NCBI GenBank assembly: GCA_900757655.1
Contig: CAAEOT010000012.1
Location: 1-42,909 of the forward strand
DNA length: 42,909 nucleotides
Reading direction: 5' to 3'
Source: an uncultured Oscillospiraceae bacterium
GTDB taxonomy: Bacteria; Bacillota; Clostridia; Oscillospirales; Oscillospiraceae
Shown one piece after another: positions 1 to 7,493 of this stretch. The translations under genes and the position numbers were made by a program. The notes beneath the pieces are model-generated. The model did not search any database, was not told where the DNA came from, and saw only the letters and a program-made list of their open reading frames with translations. Position 1 is the stretch's first letter. Each line of letters starts with the position of its first letter.

Positions 1-261
1 CTCGTAGTCCGCGAGCCGAATGCGGAAATTGTAGTCCACTGCGACCACCTGTCCGCGTTGGCGGGCAAGCTTGCCGCTGACGTAGACCAGATCGCCGTCG
101 TGCAGGTCAAAGCGGTCGTTATAATAGCTGTAAGCTTGGCCGCGCTCGGGGAAAAACACGCGCACGACGGACGGAACGGCCGCCGTTTCCGCCGGCGCTG
201 CCGGAGCGGGCACCGCCTCCGGCGCGGATCCTTGCACACAAAAACCAATCGGATGCTTCAT
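1..261 (-). CDS. Hypothetical protein, N-terminal part (runs off the window)
   Basis: An open frame of 87 codons runs from an ATG at 261 to the left window edge without a stop, so the C-terminus is missing. A GGGAGGG ribosome binding site lies just upstream. The protein starts MKHPIGFCVQG, has an Ala/Pro/Glu linker (about residues 12-30), then a hydrophilic segment with VRVFFPERGQAYSYYNDRF and DGDLVYVSGKLARQRGQVV. The alternation of short beta-like segments and the words 'GDLVYVSGKL...GQVV' resemble a small OB-like or nucleic-acid/ligand binding barrel, but I do not recognise the family and assign no function. The overlapping plus-strand frame is Arg-rich and has no ribosome binding site, so the minus strand is preferred. 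Confidence 0.6.
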   Translation of the reverse strand, partial: MKHPIGFCVQGSAPEAVPAPAAPAETAAVPSVVRVFFPERGQAYSYYNDRFDLHDGDLVYVSGKLARQRGQVVAVDYNFRIRLADYE

Positions 262-336
262 CTGCGATCCCTCCCAAATTTGTTTCATTATCTGTAGGAT
301 AGCAGATGGACTGTCCCATAAACAGGGCAGTTGTCA

Positions 337-369
337 GCACGCCCCTGCACGAAATGCGCAGGGGCGTGC
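337..369 (-). terminator. Strong inverted repeat, possible terminator
   Basis: Perfect 12-bp arms (337-348 and 358-369, GCACGCCCCTGC and its complement) around a 9-base loop. It lies just downstream of the stop codon of the minus-strand Gly-rich fragment (404) and upstream of the unknown gene starting at 261. No good U-tract follows on the minus strand and only CTTTG on the plus strand, so efficiency is uncertain. The rest of 262-403 holds no gene that I can support. Confidence 0.45.
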
Positions 370-403
370 CTTTGCCTATTTTGGAGGGAGAAAGAAAGCT
401 GAT

Positions 404-700
404 TTATTGTCCGGGGCGGCCGCCTTTGCCGCCGTCCGGCGGCGTGCCCATATTGCCGCCGTTGTTGCCATCAGGCGGCGTGCCCATACTGCTGCCGCCG
501 GTGCCGTCCGGCGGGGTGCCCATATTGCCGCCGGGCTGACCGCCCATGCCGCCGCCCATACCGCCGCTGCCGTAGATGAGGCTATCGAGCGTGACGTCGG
601 TGCTCTGACCGCCCATGGTGACGGTGTAGGTGCCGCCCTGTGTGAGCGCCGGGGTGCTCACGACGACGCAGGTATAGGCCTTCGCGGGCGCAAACTCCGC
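404..700 (-). pseudogene. C-terminal remnant of a Gly-rich surface/carbohydrate-binding-type protein
   Basis: The frame ends at a TAA at 404-406. It reads back through a tail with three copies of MGTPPDG separated by Gly/Asn/Ser spacers, a GGMGGGMGG stretch, and a beta-rich piece (TQGGTYTVTMGGQSTDVTL). Before that comes AKAYTCVVVSTPALT, up to about 692-700, where the similarity seems to stop. This tail is typical of extracellular Cthe_2159/DUF4353-like 'carbohydrate-binding domain' proteins of Clostridia (family knowledge; moderate certainty). The N-terminus, signal peptide and start are absent, because at about 700 the sequence becomes a sensor kinase on the other strand. The only in-frame start, a GTG at 661, has no ribosome binding site. 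It is probably a broken gene created by a deletion, or an assembly join. Confidence 0.5.
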
Positions 701-1536
701 GAGTACACACGGACACCGACCGCTGGATGGCCATCTTTCTCGACAGCTATCAGGAGCTGCACGCGGTCGTGACGTTCGCGTGGATGTCTCTGGCCGCCGC
801 AGCCGTGTGCGTGGCGCTGGTGTATGTGATTATTGTGCTCTGCTCGCGCCGGGCCATCGCGCCGGTCATTCAGGCGTCTGAGCGGCAAAAGCAGTTCATC
901 ACGGACGCTTCCCACGAACTCAAAACGCCCATCACCGTCATCGCCACGAGCCTGAAGGTGCTGGAGATGGAGGTCGGGCAGCAGAAGTGGATTGACAAGG
1001 CGGAAAACCAGACCGAAAAGCTCACGGAGCTCGTCAACGCCCTCGTTACGCTCTCGCGCATGGATGAGGAGGTCTCGCCTCTGCAGATGGCGGACTTCTC
1101 GATCAGCGACGCGCTTACGGAGGCGGCAGAGTCGTTCCGCGATTTCGCGGTGTCCGCCGGACACGAGCTTGATGTGCGCGTGACGCCGGGGCTGACCTAC
1201 TGCGGCGACGAGTATGCCATCCGGCAGCTCGTGTCCATCCTGCTCGATAATGCCGTCAAGTATGCCGCACCGGATACGTCCATCTCCTTTTCGCTGGAAA
1301 AGGGGCGGCGCGGTGTTGTGATCCGCATGGAAAACCGGTGCGATGCGCTCGACACGGCCGCGCTCGGCCGGCTCTTTGACCGCTTTTACCGCGCAGACCC
1401 CGCCCGCAGCGCCGAGACCGGCGGCTTCGGCATCGGCCTGTCCATCGCGCGCAGCATCGCCGAGGGGCACCGCGGCACCATCCGCGCCGAGAGCCCCGAC
1501 GGGCGCACGATCGTGTTCACAGCCGAGCTGAAATAG
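700..1536 (+). pseudogene. Sensor histidine kinase lacking its N-terminus
   Basis: The frame begins inside the protein (TDTDRWMAIFLDSYQELH), with no start codon before ATG 727 and no ribosome binding site there. One membrane helix follows (about residues 13-38 from 727). Then come the H-box SHELKTP (His63 counted from 727), the N-box LLDNAVKYA, the F-box LFDRFYRADPARS and the G2 box GGFGIGLSIARSIAEGH; the DxGxG G1 motif is absent. The first membrane helix and the extracytoplasmic sensor are missing, as is a partner response regulator. In related clostridial genomes such kinases often sit near Gly-rich carbohydrate-binding proteins, and exactly such a remnant abuts it on the opposite strand. 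I infer that a deletion removed both 5' ends. It is most likely non-functional, although the catalytic half is intact. Confidence 0.6.
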
Positions 1537-1539
1537 GGC

Positions 1540-1592
1540 TTGACAAATGAGAAAGATGTAGTATCATCTATTTTCGATGATGCCACATCTTT
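1540..1592 (+). promoter_or_regulatory. Promoter and palindromic MarR-type operator
   Basis: TTGACA (1540-1545) is followed after 16 bases by TATCAT (1562-1567). Overlapping the -10 is an inverted repeat with 17-bp arms (1552-1568 and 1576-1592, 15 of 17 matching) around TATTTTC. A dyad of this size over the -10 of a marR gene is the classic place for autorepression by the encoded dimer. The right arm ends in CTTTTTC, so the same hairpin could also stop transcription arriving from the kinase remnant. Confidence 0.7.
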
Positions 1593-1610
1593 TTCGCGCC
1601 GGAGGGGTCT

Positions 1611-2087
1611 ATGGACATTACGGAACGGAAGATCACGAAGATCGCACGCGAGGTGAGCAAGTTCACCGTGCGCACGCTGCGCGCCGAGGGCATCGGCCCG
1701 GGCGAGTTCGACGTGCTGCATGTGATCCGCAAAAACCCCGGCATCACGCAATCGGGCGTGTGCCGCATCACGGGCTTTGACAAGGGCGCGGTCGCGCGCC
1801 AGACGGCGAGTCTGGAGGCCAAGGGCTACCTGCGCCGGGAAGCCAGCCCTGCCGACGGCCGCAGCCGCTGCCTCTACGCCACCGCGCAGACCGAGCGGCT
1901 GAAAAATTCCAAGGCCGCCGTCGAAACGCGGTTTTACGACTGGCTGCTTGCCCAGCTCACGGAGCCGGAGCGCGCGGAGTTCGCGCGCGTGCTCGACGTG
2001 CTCTATCAGCGCTGCAAGGCGGAGAGCAAGGCGGGCTTTCCCAACGTGGCGGCCGCAGTGAAAGAGGGGACAACCGATGGAGAATAA
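1611..2087 (+). CDS. MarR-family transcriptional regulator
   Basis: 158 residues, the usual MarR length. The first helix region is MDITERKITKIAREVSKFTVR. A winged helix-turn-helix follows at about residues 30-95 (EFDVLHVIRKNPGITQSGVCRITGFDKGAVARQTASLEAKGYLRR), with the wing EASPADGRSRCLYAT containing the conserved D-x-R-S/R. The C-terminal helices serve for dimerisation. The ATG at 1611 has a GGAGGGG site 4-10 bases upstream. Its 3' end overlaps the MFS gene by 11 bases, so the pair is translationally coupled. The large palindrome over its own -10 box suggests that it represses this operon until a small molecule, perhaps the MFS substrate, releases it (inference). The effector cannot be read from the sequence. 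Confidence 0.88.
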   Translation: MDITERKITKIAREVSKFTVRTLRAEGIGPGEFDVLHVIRKNPGITQSGVCRITGFDKGAVARQTASLEAKGYLRREASPADGRSRCLYATAQTERLKNSKAAVETRFYDWLLAQLTEPERAEFARVLDVLYQRCKAESKAGFPNVAAAVKEGTTDGE

Positions 2088-3336
2088 GCAGAAGCGGAAA
2101 TACTCGCAGACGATGGCGTTCGTGCTGCTGTTCGGCATTGTGAGCCTGTTTTCCGACATGACGCACGAGGGCGCGTCGAGCATCCGCGGCGCGTATCTGA
2201 CGCTGCTGGGCGCCTCGGCCGGGACGATCGGCTTCATCTCCGGCCTCGGGGAGCTCGTGGGCTACTCGATGCGCTACGTGTTCGGCAAGCTCACGGACAA
2301 GACCAAGCACTACTGGACGATGACGATCGTCGGCTACGTGCTCGATGTGCTGGCCGTGCCGGCGCTTGCGCTCGTCGGCGAGCACGGCTGGGTCTGGGCG
2401 TGCGCGCTGCTCGTCATCCAGCGCATGGGCAAGGCCATCAAGAAGCCCGCGAAGGATACGATCCTGTCCTTCGCCGCCTCACAGGAGGGCGTCGGCAAGA
2501 GCTTCGGCATTCAGGAGGTGCTCGACCAGATCGGTGCGTTCCTCGGCCCGGTGCTGCTGTATCTGGTGATGCTCTTCAAAACGGACGGCACAACGTTTCA
2601 GGTCTATTCCACGTGCTTTGCAGTGCTGGCTATTCCGGGCGCGATTACGCTCGTGCTGTTGCTCGTGACGAAGCGGAAATTCCCGAATCCCGAGCACTTT
2701 GAGCCCGAGCCGAAGGAATATGTGCCGTTCAAGCTGAAAAAAGAGTTTGTGCTCTACATTGCGGGCATCAGCCTGTTTGCGTTCGGCTTCATCGACTATT
2801 CGCTCGTGCTCATGCACGTCTCGCGCACGTATACGCACCTTGCTTCCGGCCTCGCGGAGACGTCCGCGCTCGTCACCAGCGGGTCGCTGCCGCTGCTGTA
2901 TGCCGGGGCCATGCTGGTCGACGCCGTGGCGGCGCTGGTGTTCGGATTGCTGTATGATAAAAAGGGCGTGCAGGCGCTCGTGTGGTCGACGGTGCTGTCG
3001 GCGCCGTTTGCGGTGTTCGTGTTCGCGTGCCATGGTGTCGGCGCGCTGCTTGTAGGCGTCGCGCTCTGGGGCGTTGGCATGGGCGCGCAGGAGTCGATCC
3101 TGAAGGCCGCCGTCACGCAGATGGTGCCTAAGGCCAGCCGTGCTACCGGCTACGGCGTGTTTGAGTGTGCGTTCGGCGTGTTCTGGTTTCTCGGCAGCTG
3201 GCTGCTCGGCGTGCTGTACGATGTGAGCATCCCGGCCATGGTGGCGGTGTCGGTGGCGGCGCAGCTGGCGGCTATCCCACTGTATCTGCGCTCGGCCAAA
3301 CTGCACCGCGACGGTTTGAAAGGAGAAAACGCATGA
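2077..3336 (+). CDS. MFS transporter
   Basis: 419 residues with about 12 hydrophobic helices in two halves separated by a charged loop (KRKFPNPEHFEPEPKEYVPFKLKKE, about residues 195-220). The cytoplasmic loop after helix 2 (GKLTDKTKHYW) matches the MFS motif A position (G-x-L-a-D). A second such loop (GLLYDKKGVQ) follows in the C-half. A short polar N-terminus (MENKQKRKYSQ) is typical. It overlaps the upstream marR by 11 bases and the downstream lipoprotein by 4 (ATGA), so all three form one operon. MarR-controlled MFS proteins are commonly drug or metabolite exporters (family knowledge). The substrate is unknown here. Confidence 0.85.
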   Translation: MENKQKRKYSQTMAFVLLFGIVSLFSDMTHEGASSIRGAYLTLLGASAGTIGFISGLGELVGYSMRYVFGKLTDKTKHYWTMTIVGYVLDVLAVPALALVGEHGWVWACALLVIQRMGKAIKKPAKDTILSFAASQEGVGKSFGIQEVLDQIGAFLGPVLLYLVMLFKTDGTTFQVYSTCFAVLAIPGAITLVLLLVTKRKFPNPEHFEPEPKEYVPFKLKKEFVLYIAGISLFAFGFIDYSLVLMHVSRTYTHLASGLAETSALVTSGSLPLLYAGAMLVDAVAALVFGLLYDKKGVQALVWSTVLSAPFAVFVFACHGVGALLVGVALWGVGMGAQESILKAAVTQMVPKASRATGYGVFECAFGVFWFLGSWLLGVLYDVSIPAMVAVSVAAQLAAIPLYLRSAKLHRDGLKGENA

Positions 3337-3737
3337 AGCATATCCGTATCCTGACCCTTTTGCTCGCGCTCGTGCTGCTGTGCACGGGCTGCGCCGCCGG
3401 CGGCGCGGCGGAGCCCACGCCCGCCCCGGACATGAGCGACCTCCCGCTCGACGGAGGCTATGCCTACCTGCGCGTGGAGGTGCTCTCGCGCGACAAGGAC
3501 GTGAAAACGTTGGAGGTCAAAGTGCTCGATTTCGGTGACGCCGACGGGGTGAATGTCGGCGCGCTGCCGGTCGGTGCGCAGGGAACAGCCGATTGCAGTG
3601 ACCTGCTGACGATGGCGATGATGATCGACTCCGGCGAGTGGATCATCACCTATACAGACCTCGGGCAGCAGGCGTTTCCGCTGCGTCTGACGTCGATCGA
3701 GAACCCGGAGCACTTTGCCGAGCGCGTGGGGAAATAA
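3333..3737 (+). CDS. Small predicted lipoprotein
   Basis: 134 residues from an ATG that overlaps the MFS stop codon. The N-terminus MKHIRILTLLLALVLLCTGC is a lipoprotein signal peptide (Cys20 is the likely lipidated residue; the -3 residue is Cys rather than Leu). A Gly/Ala/Pro linker follows, then about 100 residues of mixed beta/alpha character (YAYLRVEVLSRDKDVKTLEVKV) that I do not recognise. Co-transcription with MarR and MFS genes suggests an accessory role at the cell surface, perhaps substrate binding or sensing, but this is only inference. Confidence 0.72.
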   Translation: MKHIRILTLLLALVLLCTGCAAGGAAEPTPAPDMSDLPLDGGYAYLRVEVLSRDKDVKTLEVKVLDFGDADGVNVGALPVGAQGTADCSDLLTMAMMIDSGEWIITYTDLGQQAFPLRLTSIENPEHFAERVGK

Positions 3738-3776
3738 AAAGCACCGGCTGAGGTTTTCCCTCAGCCGGTGCTTTTT
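3736..3776. terminator. Bidirectional intrinsic terminator
   Basis: A 13-bp perfect GC-rich stem (3741-3753 with 3759-3771) with loop TTTTC is flanked by A5 on the left and T5 on the right. It therefore works in both directions, between the converging lipoprotein gene and corA. Confidence 0.9.
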
Positions 3777-3777
3777 G

Positions 3778-4695
3778 TCACCAGAACTTTTTCTTCTTGC
3801 ACACCCACAGGCTGATGCCCACGGTCACGATGCTCACGATGACAACGACCGGATAGCCATACTTCCACGTCAGCTCCGGCATACCGACAAAGTTCATGCC
3901 GTACCACCCGACGAGCAGCGTCAGCGGCAGGAAGATCGTCGTCACGATCGTCAGGATCTGCATGATACGGTTTTGCCGCGTGTCAATCTCGGCCTGAAAC
4001 AGGCTCTGCAGCTGCGTGCATGATTCACGCAGCAGCTGCGACTCCTCGCGCAGGCGGATGACGCGGTCCTCAAACATGCGAAACAGCAGCTGCTCGCTGT
4101 CGGTGAAAAAGCCGTTTTCGTTCTCGCGCAGCTCGCACGCGACATCGTCGAGCTGTGTGTAGTAGCGGTACCAAGCCATGGTCTCCTTGCGCAGTGCGGT
4201 CATCGGCGCGGAGAAATCGTCCAGCTCATGCGCCAGCACCCGATCCTCGAGCGCCTCGATGCGATCCTCGATTTTTTCCAGCTGGTGCAGGTCGCGGGCG
4301 ATGAGCTGCTCAAAAAAGTCGTAGAGGAACCGGCCGACGCTGCCGTCGGTCCAGCGCTTTTCCCGGGCGATGCGGCGCAGCAGCCCCGGCAGCGCGCCTT
4401 CGTCGTCCACGAGCACAACGCGCTTTGCCGTAACGAGATAGCCGCAGGCGAGCGGCTTGCCGTCCTTGCCCTGGCGCGGCAGCACGAGCGTGCCCGACAG
4501 GCAGTCCGAGCGTACCTCAGCCTTGCATACGCGGGCGTCGCGTGCCGGTGGCGTGTGGTGCAGCGTCCGCTCCAGGCCGGAGAGTGCCGGCTGGTGTGAC
4601 AGCTCTTCGGACGTCAGCAGCACGACGGCGGGCTGCTCCGGCGCGGGTGCACGTTCCTGCTGCGTGAGTGTCTGCCCGATGGTATACCAATACAA
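3778..4695 (-). CDS. corA: CorA-family divalent cation (Mg2+) transporter
   Basis: The C-terminus carries the family signature: a pore helix, then YGMNF (the GMN motif), then a second membrane helix (YPVVVIVSIVTVGISLWV) and a Lys-rich tail. The rest is the cytoplasmic alpha/beta and long-helix funnel (for example FFEQLIARDLHQLEKIEDRIEAL). CorA proteins are pentameric Mg2+/Co2+/Ni2+ channels. The open frame extends to 4749, but a promoter with -10 at 4731-4736 lies inside that extension. A GGGAGGG site at 4703-4709 precedes a TTG codon at 4693-4695 by 7 bases, so I place the start at this TTG (305 residues, MYWYTIGQ). It stands alone, divergent from the EFR1 gene. Confidence 0.88.
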   Translation of the reverse strand: MYWYTIGQTLTQQERAPAPEQPAVVLLTSEELSHQPALSGLERTLHHTPPARDARVCKAEVRSDCLSGTLVLPRQGKDGKPLACGYLVTAKRVVLVDDEGALPGLLRRIAREKRWTDGSVGRFLYDFFEQLIARDLHQLEKIEDRIEALEDRVLAHELDDFSAPMTALRKETMAWYRYYTQLDDVACELRENENGFFTDSEQLLFRMFEDRVIRLREESQLLRESCTQLQSLFQAEIDTRQNRIMQILTIVTTIFLPLTLLVGWYGMNFVGMPELTWKYGYPVVVIVSIVTVGISLWVCKKKKFW

Positions 4696-4730
4696 ATGCG
4701 GTCCCTCCCATAGATTGCGGTGTTTTTCCC

Positions 4731-4759
4731 ATTGTAGCACATTGGGCACCCAGACACAA
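4731..4759 (-). promoter_or_regulatory. Promoter of corA
   Basis: Reading the minus strand, TTGTGT (4754-4759) and TACAAT (4731-4736) are exactly 17 bases apart. The expected transcript start lies about 30 bases before the proposed TTG start codon, which argues against the longer frame start at 4749. Confidence 0.65.
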
Positions 4760-4766
4760 CGTCCGG

Positions 4767-4796
4767 CTGGAAATCGGGGCGCGGGTGTGCTATACT
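4767..4796 (+). promoter_or_regulatory. Possible promoter of the EFR1 gene
   Basis: A good -10 box TATACT (4791-4796) lies 30 bases before the start codon. The best -35 is the weak CTGGAA (4767-4772) at 18 bases. Confidence 0.35.
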
Positions 4797-4826
4797 GGGC
4801 AAAATCATATGTTTGGGGGAAGCACC

Positions 4827-5579
4827 ATGATCGTCTATTACACCGGCACCGGCAACAGCCGCTATGTTGCCCAGCGCTTCGCCGCCGCCCTTGGCGACGA
4901 TCTCATCATTGCGAACGAATACATCAAAAACGACACGTCCGCCGACCTGCATTCCGACCGGCCATGGGTGTTCGTCTCGCCGACATACGGCTGGCAGATC
5001 CCGCACATTTTCGCAGATTTCCTCCGCCGCGGCCGCTTTACCGGGAGCAAAAAGACTTACTTTGTCATGACCTGCGGCAGCGAGATCGGCAACGCCGGCA
5101 GCCGCATCGCGGCGCTGTGTGCGGACATCGGGCTCGATTACCAGGGTGTGCTGCAGGTCGTCATGCCGGAAAACTACGTCGCCATGTTCAACGTGCCAGG
5201 CGCGGAGGAATCCGCGCAGATCATCACGGCGGCGCAGCCGTCCATCGACCGGGGCATTGCCTGCGTGCAGCGCGGCGAGCCGTTCCCGGCGCCGAAGGTC
5301 GGCCCGATCGACCGGTTCAAGACCGGCCCGGTGAACACGATCTTTTATAAGTGCTTTGTCAAGTCCGGGCCGTTTACGGTCTCGGATGCGTGCATCGGCT
5401 GCGGCAAGTGTGCGCTGAGCTGCCCGGTCAATGGGATTGACCTTGTGGAGCGCCGCCCGCACTGGAACGGTGCGTGCACGCACTGCATGGCCTGCATCTG
5501 CGGCTGTCCGGTGTCCGCCATTGAGTACGGGCACAAGAGCCAGGGCAAGCCCCGTTACCAGTGCCCGGAATATAAATGA
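4827..5579 (+). CDS. EFR1-type flavodoxin/ferredoxin fusion protein
   Basis: 250 residues. The N-terminal half is a flavodoxin-like domain: the FMN phosphate loop YYTGTGNSRYVA (residues 4-15), then SPTYGWQIPHIF and MTCGSEIGNAG. The C-terminus (about residues 187-240) holds two 4Fe-4S clusters: CIGCGKCALSCP and CTHCMACICGCP. This layout defines the EFR1 family of small flavin/iron-sulfur electron carriers in anaerobes (family knowledge); partners and pathway are generally unknown. The ATG at 4827 is preceded by TTGGGGGAAG as ribosome binding site. It is a single-gene unit ended by the hairpin at 5599. Confidence 0.85.
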   Translation: MIVYYTGTGNSRYVAQRFAAALGDDLIIANEYIKNDTSADLHSDRPWVFVSPTYGWQIPHIFADFLRRGRFTGSKKTYFVMTCGSEIGNAGSRIAALCADIGLDYQGVLQVVMPENYVAMFNVPGAEESAQIITAAQPSIDRGIACVQRGEPFPAPKVGPIDRFKTGPVNTIFYKCFVKSGPFTVSDACIGCGKCALSCPVNGIDLVERRPHWNGACTHCMACICGCPVSAIEYGHKSQGKPRYQCPEYK

Positions 5580-5598
5580 AACAATCTATGAAAAGCAG

Positions 5599-5630
5599 AA
5601 CCCGCACCGGAACCCCGGTGCGGGTTTTCC
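5599..5630. terminator. Terminator between convergent EFR1 and amidohydrolase genes
   Basis: Perfect 12-bp stem (5599-5610 with 5615-5626), loop AACC, followed by TTTTCC on the plus strand. On the minus strand it is followed by TGCTTTTC, so it may serve both converging units. Confidence 0.85.
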
Positions 5631-5635
5631 TCTGT

Positions 5636-6430
5636 TTACAGATAGCACTCCGGTCGTCGCTGCTTGAGGTATGGGCGCTTGTGCTCGCGCCAGAGCCGCG
5701 CCTCCGAGAGGTCGAGCTCCTGCACGATGAGCTGCTCGCGGTCATCGGCTTTATAGATCACGTCGCCGCTCGGGTGCACGATGAGCGACTCGCCGGCGAA
5801 GTCCATCCCGTCCTCACGCCCCACGCGGTTGCACATGGCGAGGAAGATCTGGTTCTGCATCGCCTGCACGCGGATCTCCCACTCGAAGAGCTCCATCGGT
5901 TCGCTTTTCGTGTTCGCCGTCGGGATGATGACGAGGTCCGCCCCCTTGAGCGCGCACGTGCGGATGCTCTCCGGCAGGTGCCGGTCAAAGCAGATCACGA
6001 TGCCGACGCAGCCCCACGGTGTGTCGAACACGAGAAAGCCGTCCTCGGACGGCGTGTAGTAGTCGCGCTCGTAAAACTGCGCCGCCTGCATGATGTGCAC
6101 CATCTTGGCCACGCCCGCGCAGGCCCCCTCCGGCGTCAGCCAGAGGGAGGCGTCATAGCGACGGCCCTCCTGCTCGAGGTACATGTTCGGCGAGAGGTAG
6201 AGCCCGCGCTCCTTCGCCTTGTCCGCGAAAGCCTGCACCGTCGGACTGCCCGCCGGAACGGCGTAGGCGTCCACGTTCCGGCCCGCATACTGCGGGAAAA
6301 ACGGCGTGAGCTGCACCTCCGGGAAAAACAGCAGGTCGCTGCCCGCGGCAGCGTCGCAGAAGGCGAGGGATTTTTTCAGGTTTTCGTCTATGCTTCCGTT
6401 CATGGACATCTGCGCCATGGCAAGCTTCAT
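5636..6430 (-). CDS. Carbon-nitrogen hydrolase (nitrilase superfamily amidase)
   Basis: 264 residues with the complete Glu-Lys-Cys triad of the superfamily: Glu38 in LLFFPEVQL, Lys109 in GVAKMVHI and Cys147 in GIVICFDRHLPES. The ICFDRHLPE motif resembles N-carbamoylputrescine amidase and beta-ureidopropionase-like amidases rather than true nitrilases, so an amide or carbamoyl substrate is likely; the exact one is not readable. It starts 13 bases after the stop of the true nitrilase gene and shares its promoter. It may take over the product of that enzyme, or the two may process related nitrogen compounds (inference). It ends at the shared terminator at 5599-5626. Confidence 0.85.
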   Translation of the reverse strand: MKLAMAQMSMNGSIDENLKKSLAFCDAAAGSDLLFFPEVQLTPFFPQYAGRNVDAYAVPAGSPTVQAFADKAKERGLYLSPNMYLEQEGRRYDASLWLTPEGACAGVAKMVHIMQAAQFYERDYYTPSEDGFLVFDTPWGCVGIVICFDRHLPESIRTCALKGADLVIIPTANTKSEPMELFEWEIRVQAMQNQIFLAMCNRVGREDGMDFAGESLIVHPSGDVIYKADDREQLIVQELDLSEARLWREHKRPYLKQRRPECYL

Positions 6431-6443
6431 ACGGCGGCTCCTT

Positions 6444-7367
6444 TCACGCGTCCTGCACGGTCAGGCGCAGCACGTCCGGCCGCGCGTAGTGGCCGCACAC
6501 GTCGAGCTCCATGCGGCTCGCGGGCACGCGCAGCATGTCGAGATCGGCGTAGAGAATGTCCTCGCTGTCCCACACCGGCTGCACGACATAGTGCCCATAG
6601 GGGTCGACGATGCAGCTGCCGCCGCGGCAGGGAATGGCGTTCAGGCGCGCGATCTCGTCCGGGCAGTGCAGCCCGGCGGGGTAGTCCGCGCGGTGGAAGA
6701 CCATGTCGCAGTTGATGAAGTAGCACCGGCCCTCGAGCGCGATGTGCTGCACGGTGGCCTGCCACTCGGGGTTGTCATTCGTGTTCGGCGAGATGTAGAG
6801 CGTCACACCCTTTTCATACAGCGCCGTGCGTGCCAGCGGCATATAGCTTTCCCAGCAGATGAGGCTGCCAATCGGGCCCCACGGGGTGTCCACGACCGGG
6901 AAATACCCGCGGTCGGCGTCGCCCCAGACCACGCGCTCCGCGCCCGTGGGCTTGAGCTTGCGGTGCACGGGGGCGAGCGTGCCGTCCGGGCAGAAGATGA
7001 GGTTGGCGTTATAGAGCGTGCCCGTCACGCCGTCGCGCTCCGACACCCCGATGCTCACATACGCGCCCGCGGCCTTTGCCGCCGCGGCGAGGCGCTCCGT
7101 CTCCGGCCCGGGCACGACGATGGAGTTGTCGCAGTAAAGCTGCCAGTCCTTGCGGCCATCCTCATTGCGCGCGCCGACCGTGAAGCCGAACGTCATGCCG
7201 TACGGGTAGCCGGGGATGAACAGCTCCGGGAACACGATGAGCTCCGCGCCGCCGCGCGCACACTCTGCGATCAGGCGCACGGCCTTGTCCGTGCACGCGG
7301 TCTTATCAAACAGCACCGGCGCCGCCTGCACCACGGCGATGCGGCACGTCGGTTTGAGATCTTTCAT
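6444..7367 (-). CDS. Nitrilase (carbon-nitrogen hydrolase)
   Basis: 307 residues from an ATG at 7367 with an AGGAGG site (the frame is open to 7487, but that extension crosses the promoter). Catalytic residues: Glu48 (IVFPELFIPGYP), Lys137 (HRKLKPT) and Cys171 (LICWESYMPLAR). The CWExYMPLAR word and HRKLKPT are the specific signature of branch-1 nitrilases, which convert nitriles to acid plus ammonia; cyanide hydratases and dihydratases share it. It is the first gene of a two-gene unit with an amidase-type relative. Plant-derived or bacterial nitriles are plausible substrates (inference). Confidence 0.88.
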   Translation of the reverse strand: MKDLKPTCRIAVVQAAPVLFDKTACTDKAVRLIAECARGGAELIVFPELFIPGYPYGMTFGFTVGARNEDGRKDWQLYCDNSIVVPGPETERLAAAAKAAGAYVSIGVSERDGVTGTLYNANLIFCPDGTLAPVHRKLKPTGAERVVWGDADRGYFPVVDTPWGPIGSLICWESYMPLARTALYEKGVTLYISPNTNDNPEWQATVQHIALEGRCYFINCDMVFHRADYPAGLHCPDEIARLNAIPCRGGSCIVDPYGHYVVQPVWDSEDILYADLDMLRVPASRMELDVCGHYARPDVLRLTVQDA

Positions 7368-7403
7368 AGGTAAGCCTCCTTGCACTGGTACGTTTCTGCC
7401 CTT

Positions 7404-7432
7404 AAAATAACACGGTCCTGATAGGAATTCAA
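7404..7432 (-). promoter_or_regulatory. Promoter of the nitrilase operon
   Basis: On the minus strand TTGAAT (7427-7432) and TATTTT (7404-7409) are 17 bases apart, about 37 bases upstream of the start codon. Confidence 0.55.
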
Positions 7433-7435
7433 GAC

Positions 7436-7466
7436 GCAAAAACGCCCGCACACCGTGCGGGCGTTT
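7436..7466 (-). terminator. Terminator of the thiamine operon
   Basis: Perfect 12-bp stem (7440-7451 with 7455-7466), 3-base loop; on the minus strand it is followed by a T-run. It lies 28 bases after the cytX stop codon and separates the operon from the nitrilase promoter. Confidence 0.88.
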
Positions 7467-7493
7467 CCGGCTTGGCAATTTTCGCAAAAGGCT

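Noticed and set aside
437..535. Tandem repeat or CRISPR-like array
   Set aside because: The repeats are the three MGTPPDG coding units of the protein tail, irregularly spaced and without spacers of constant length.
407..772. 121-residue plus-strand frame over the Gly-rich tail
   Set aside because: It is the reverse complement of the MGTPPDG repeats (Ala/Arg/His repeats), in a different frame from the kinase.
4696..4749. Upstream GTG start for corA at 4749
   Set aside because: The corA promoter -10 lies inside this extension, while the TTG at 4695 has a strong ribosome binding site.
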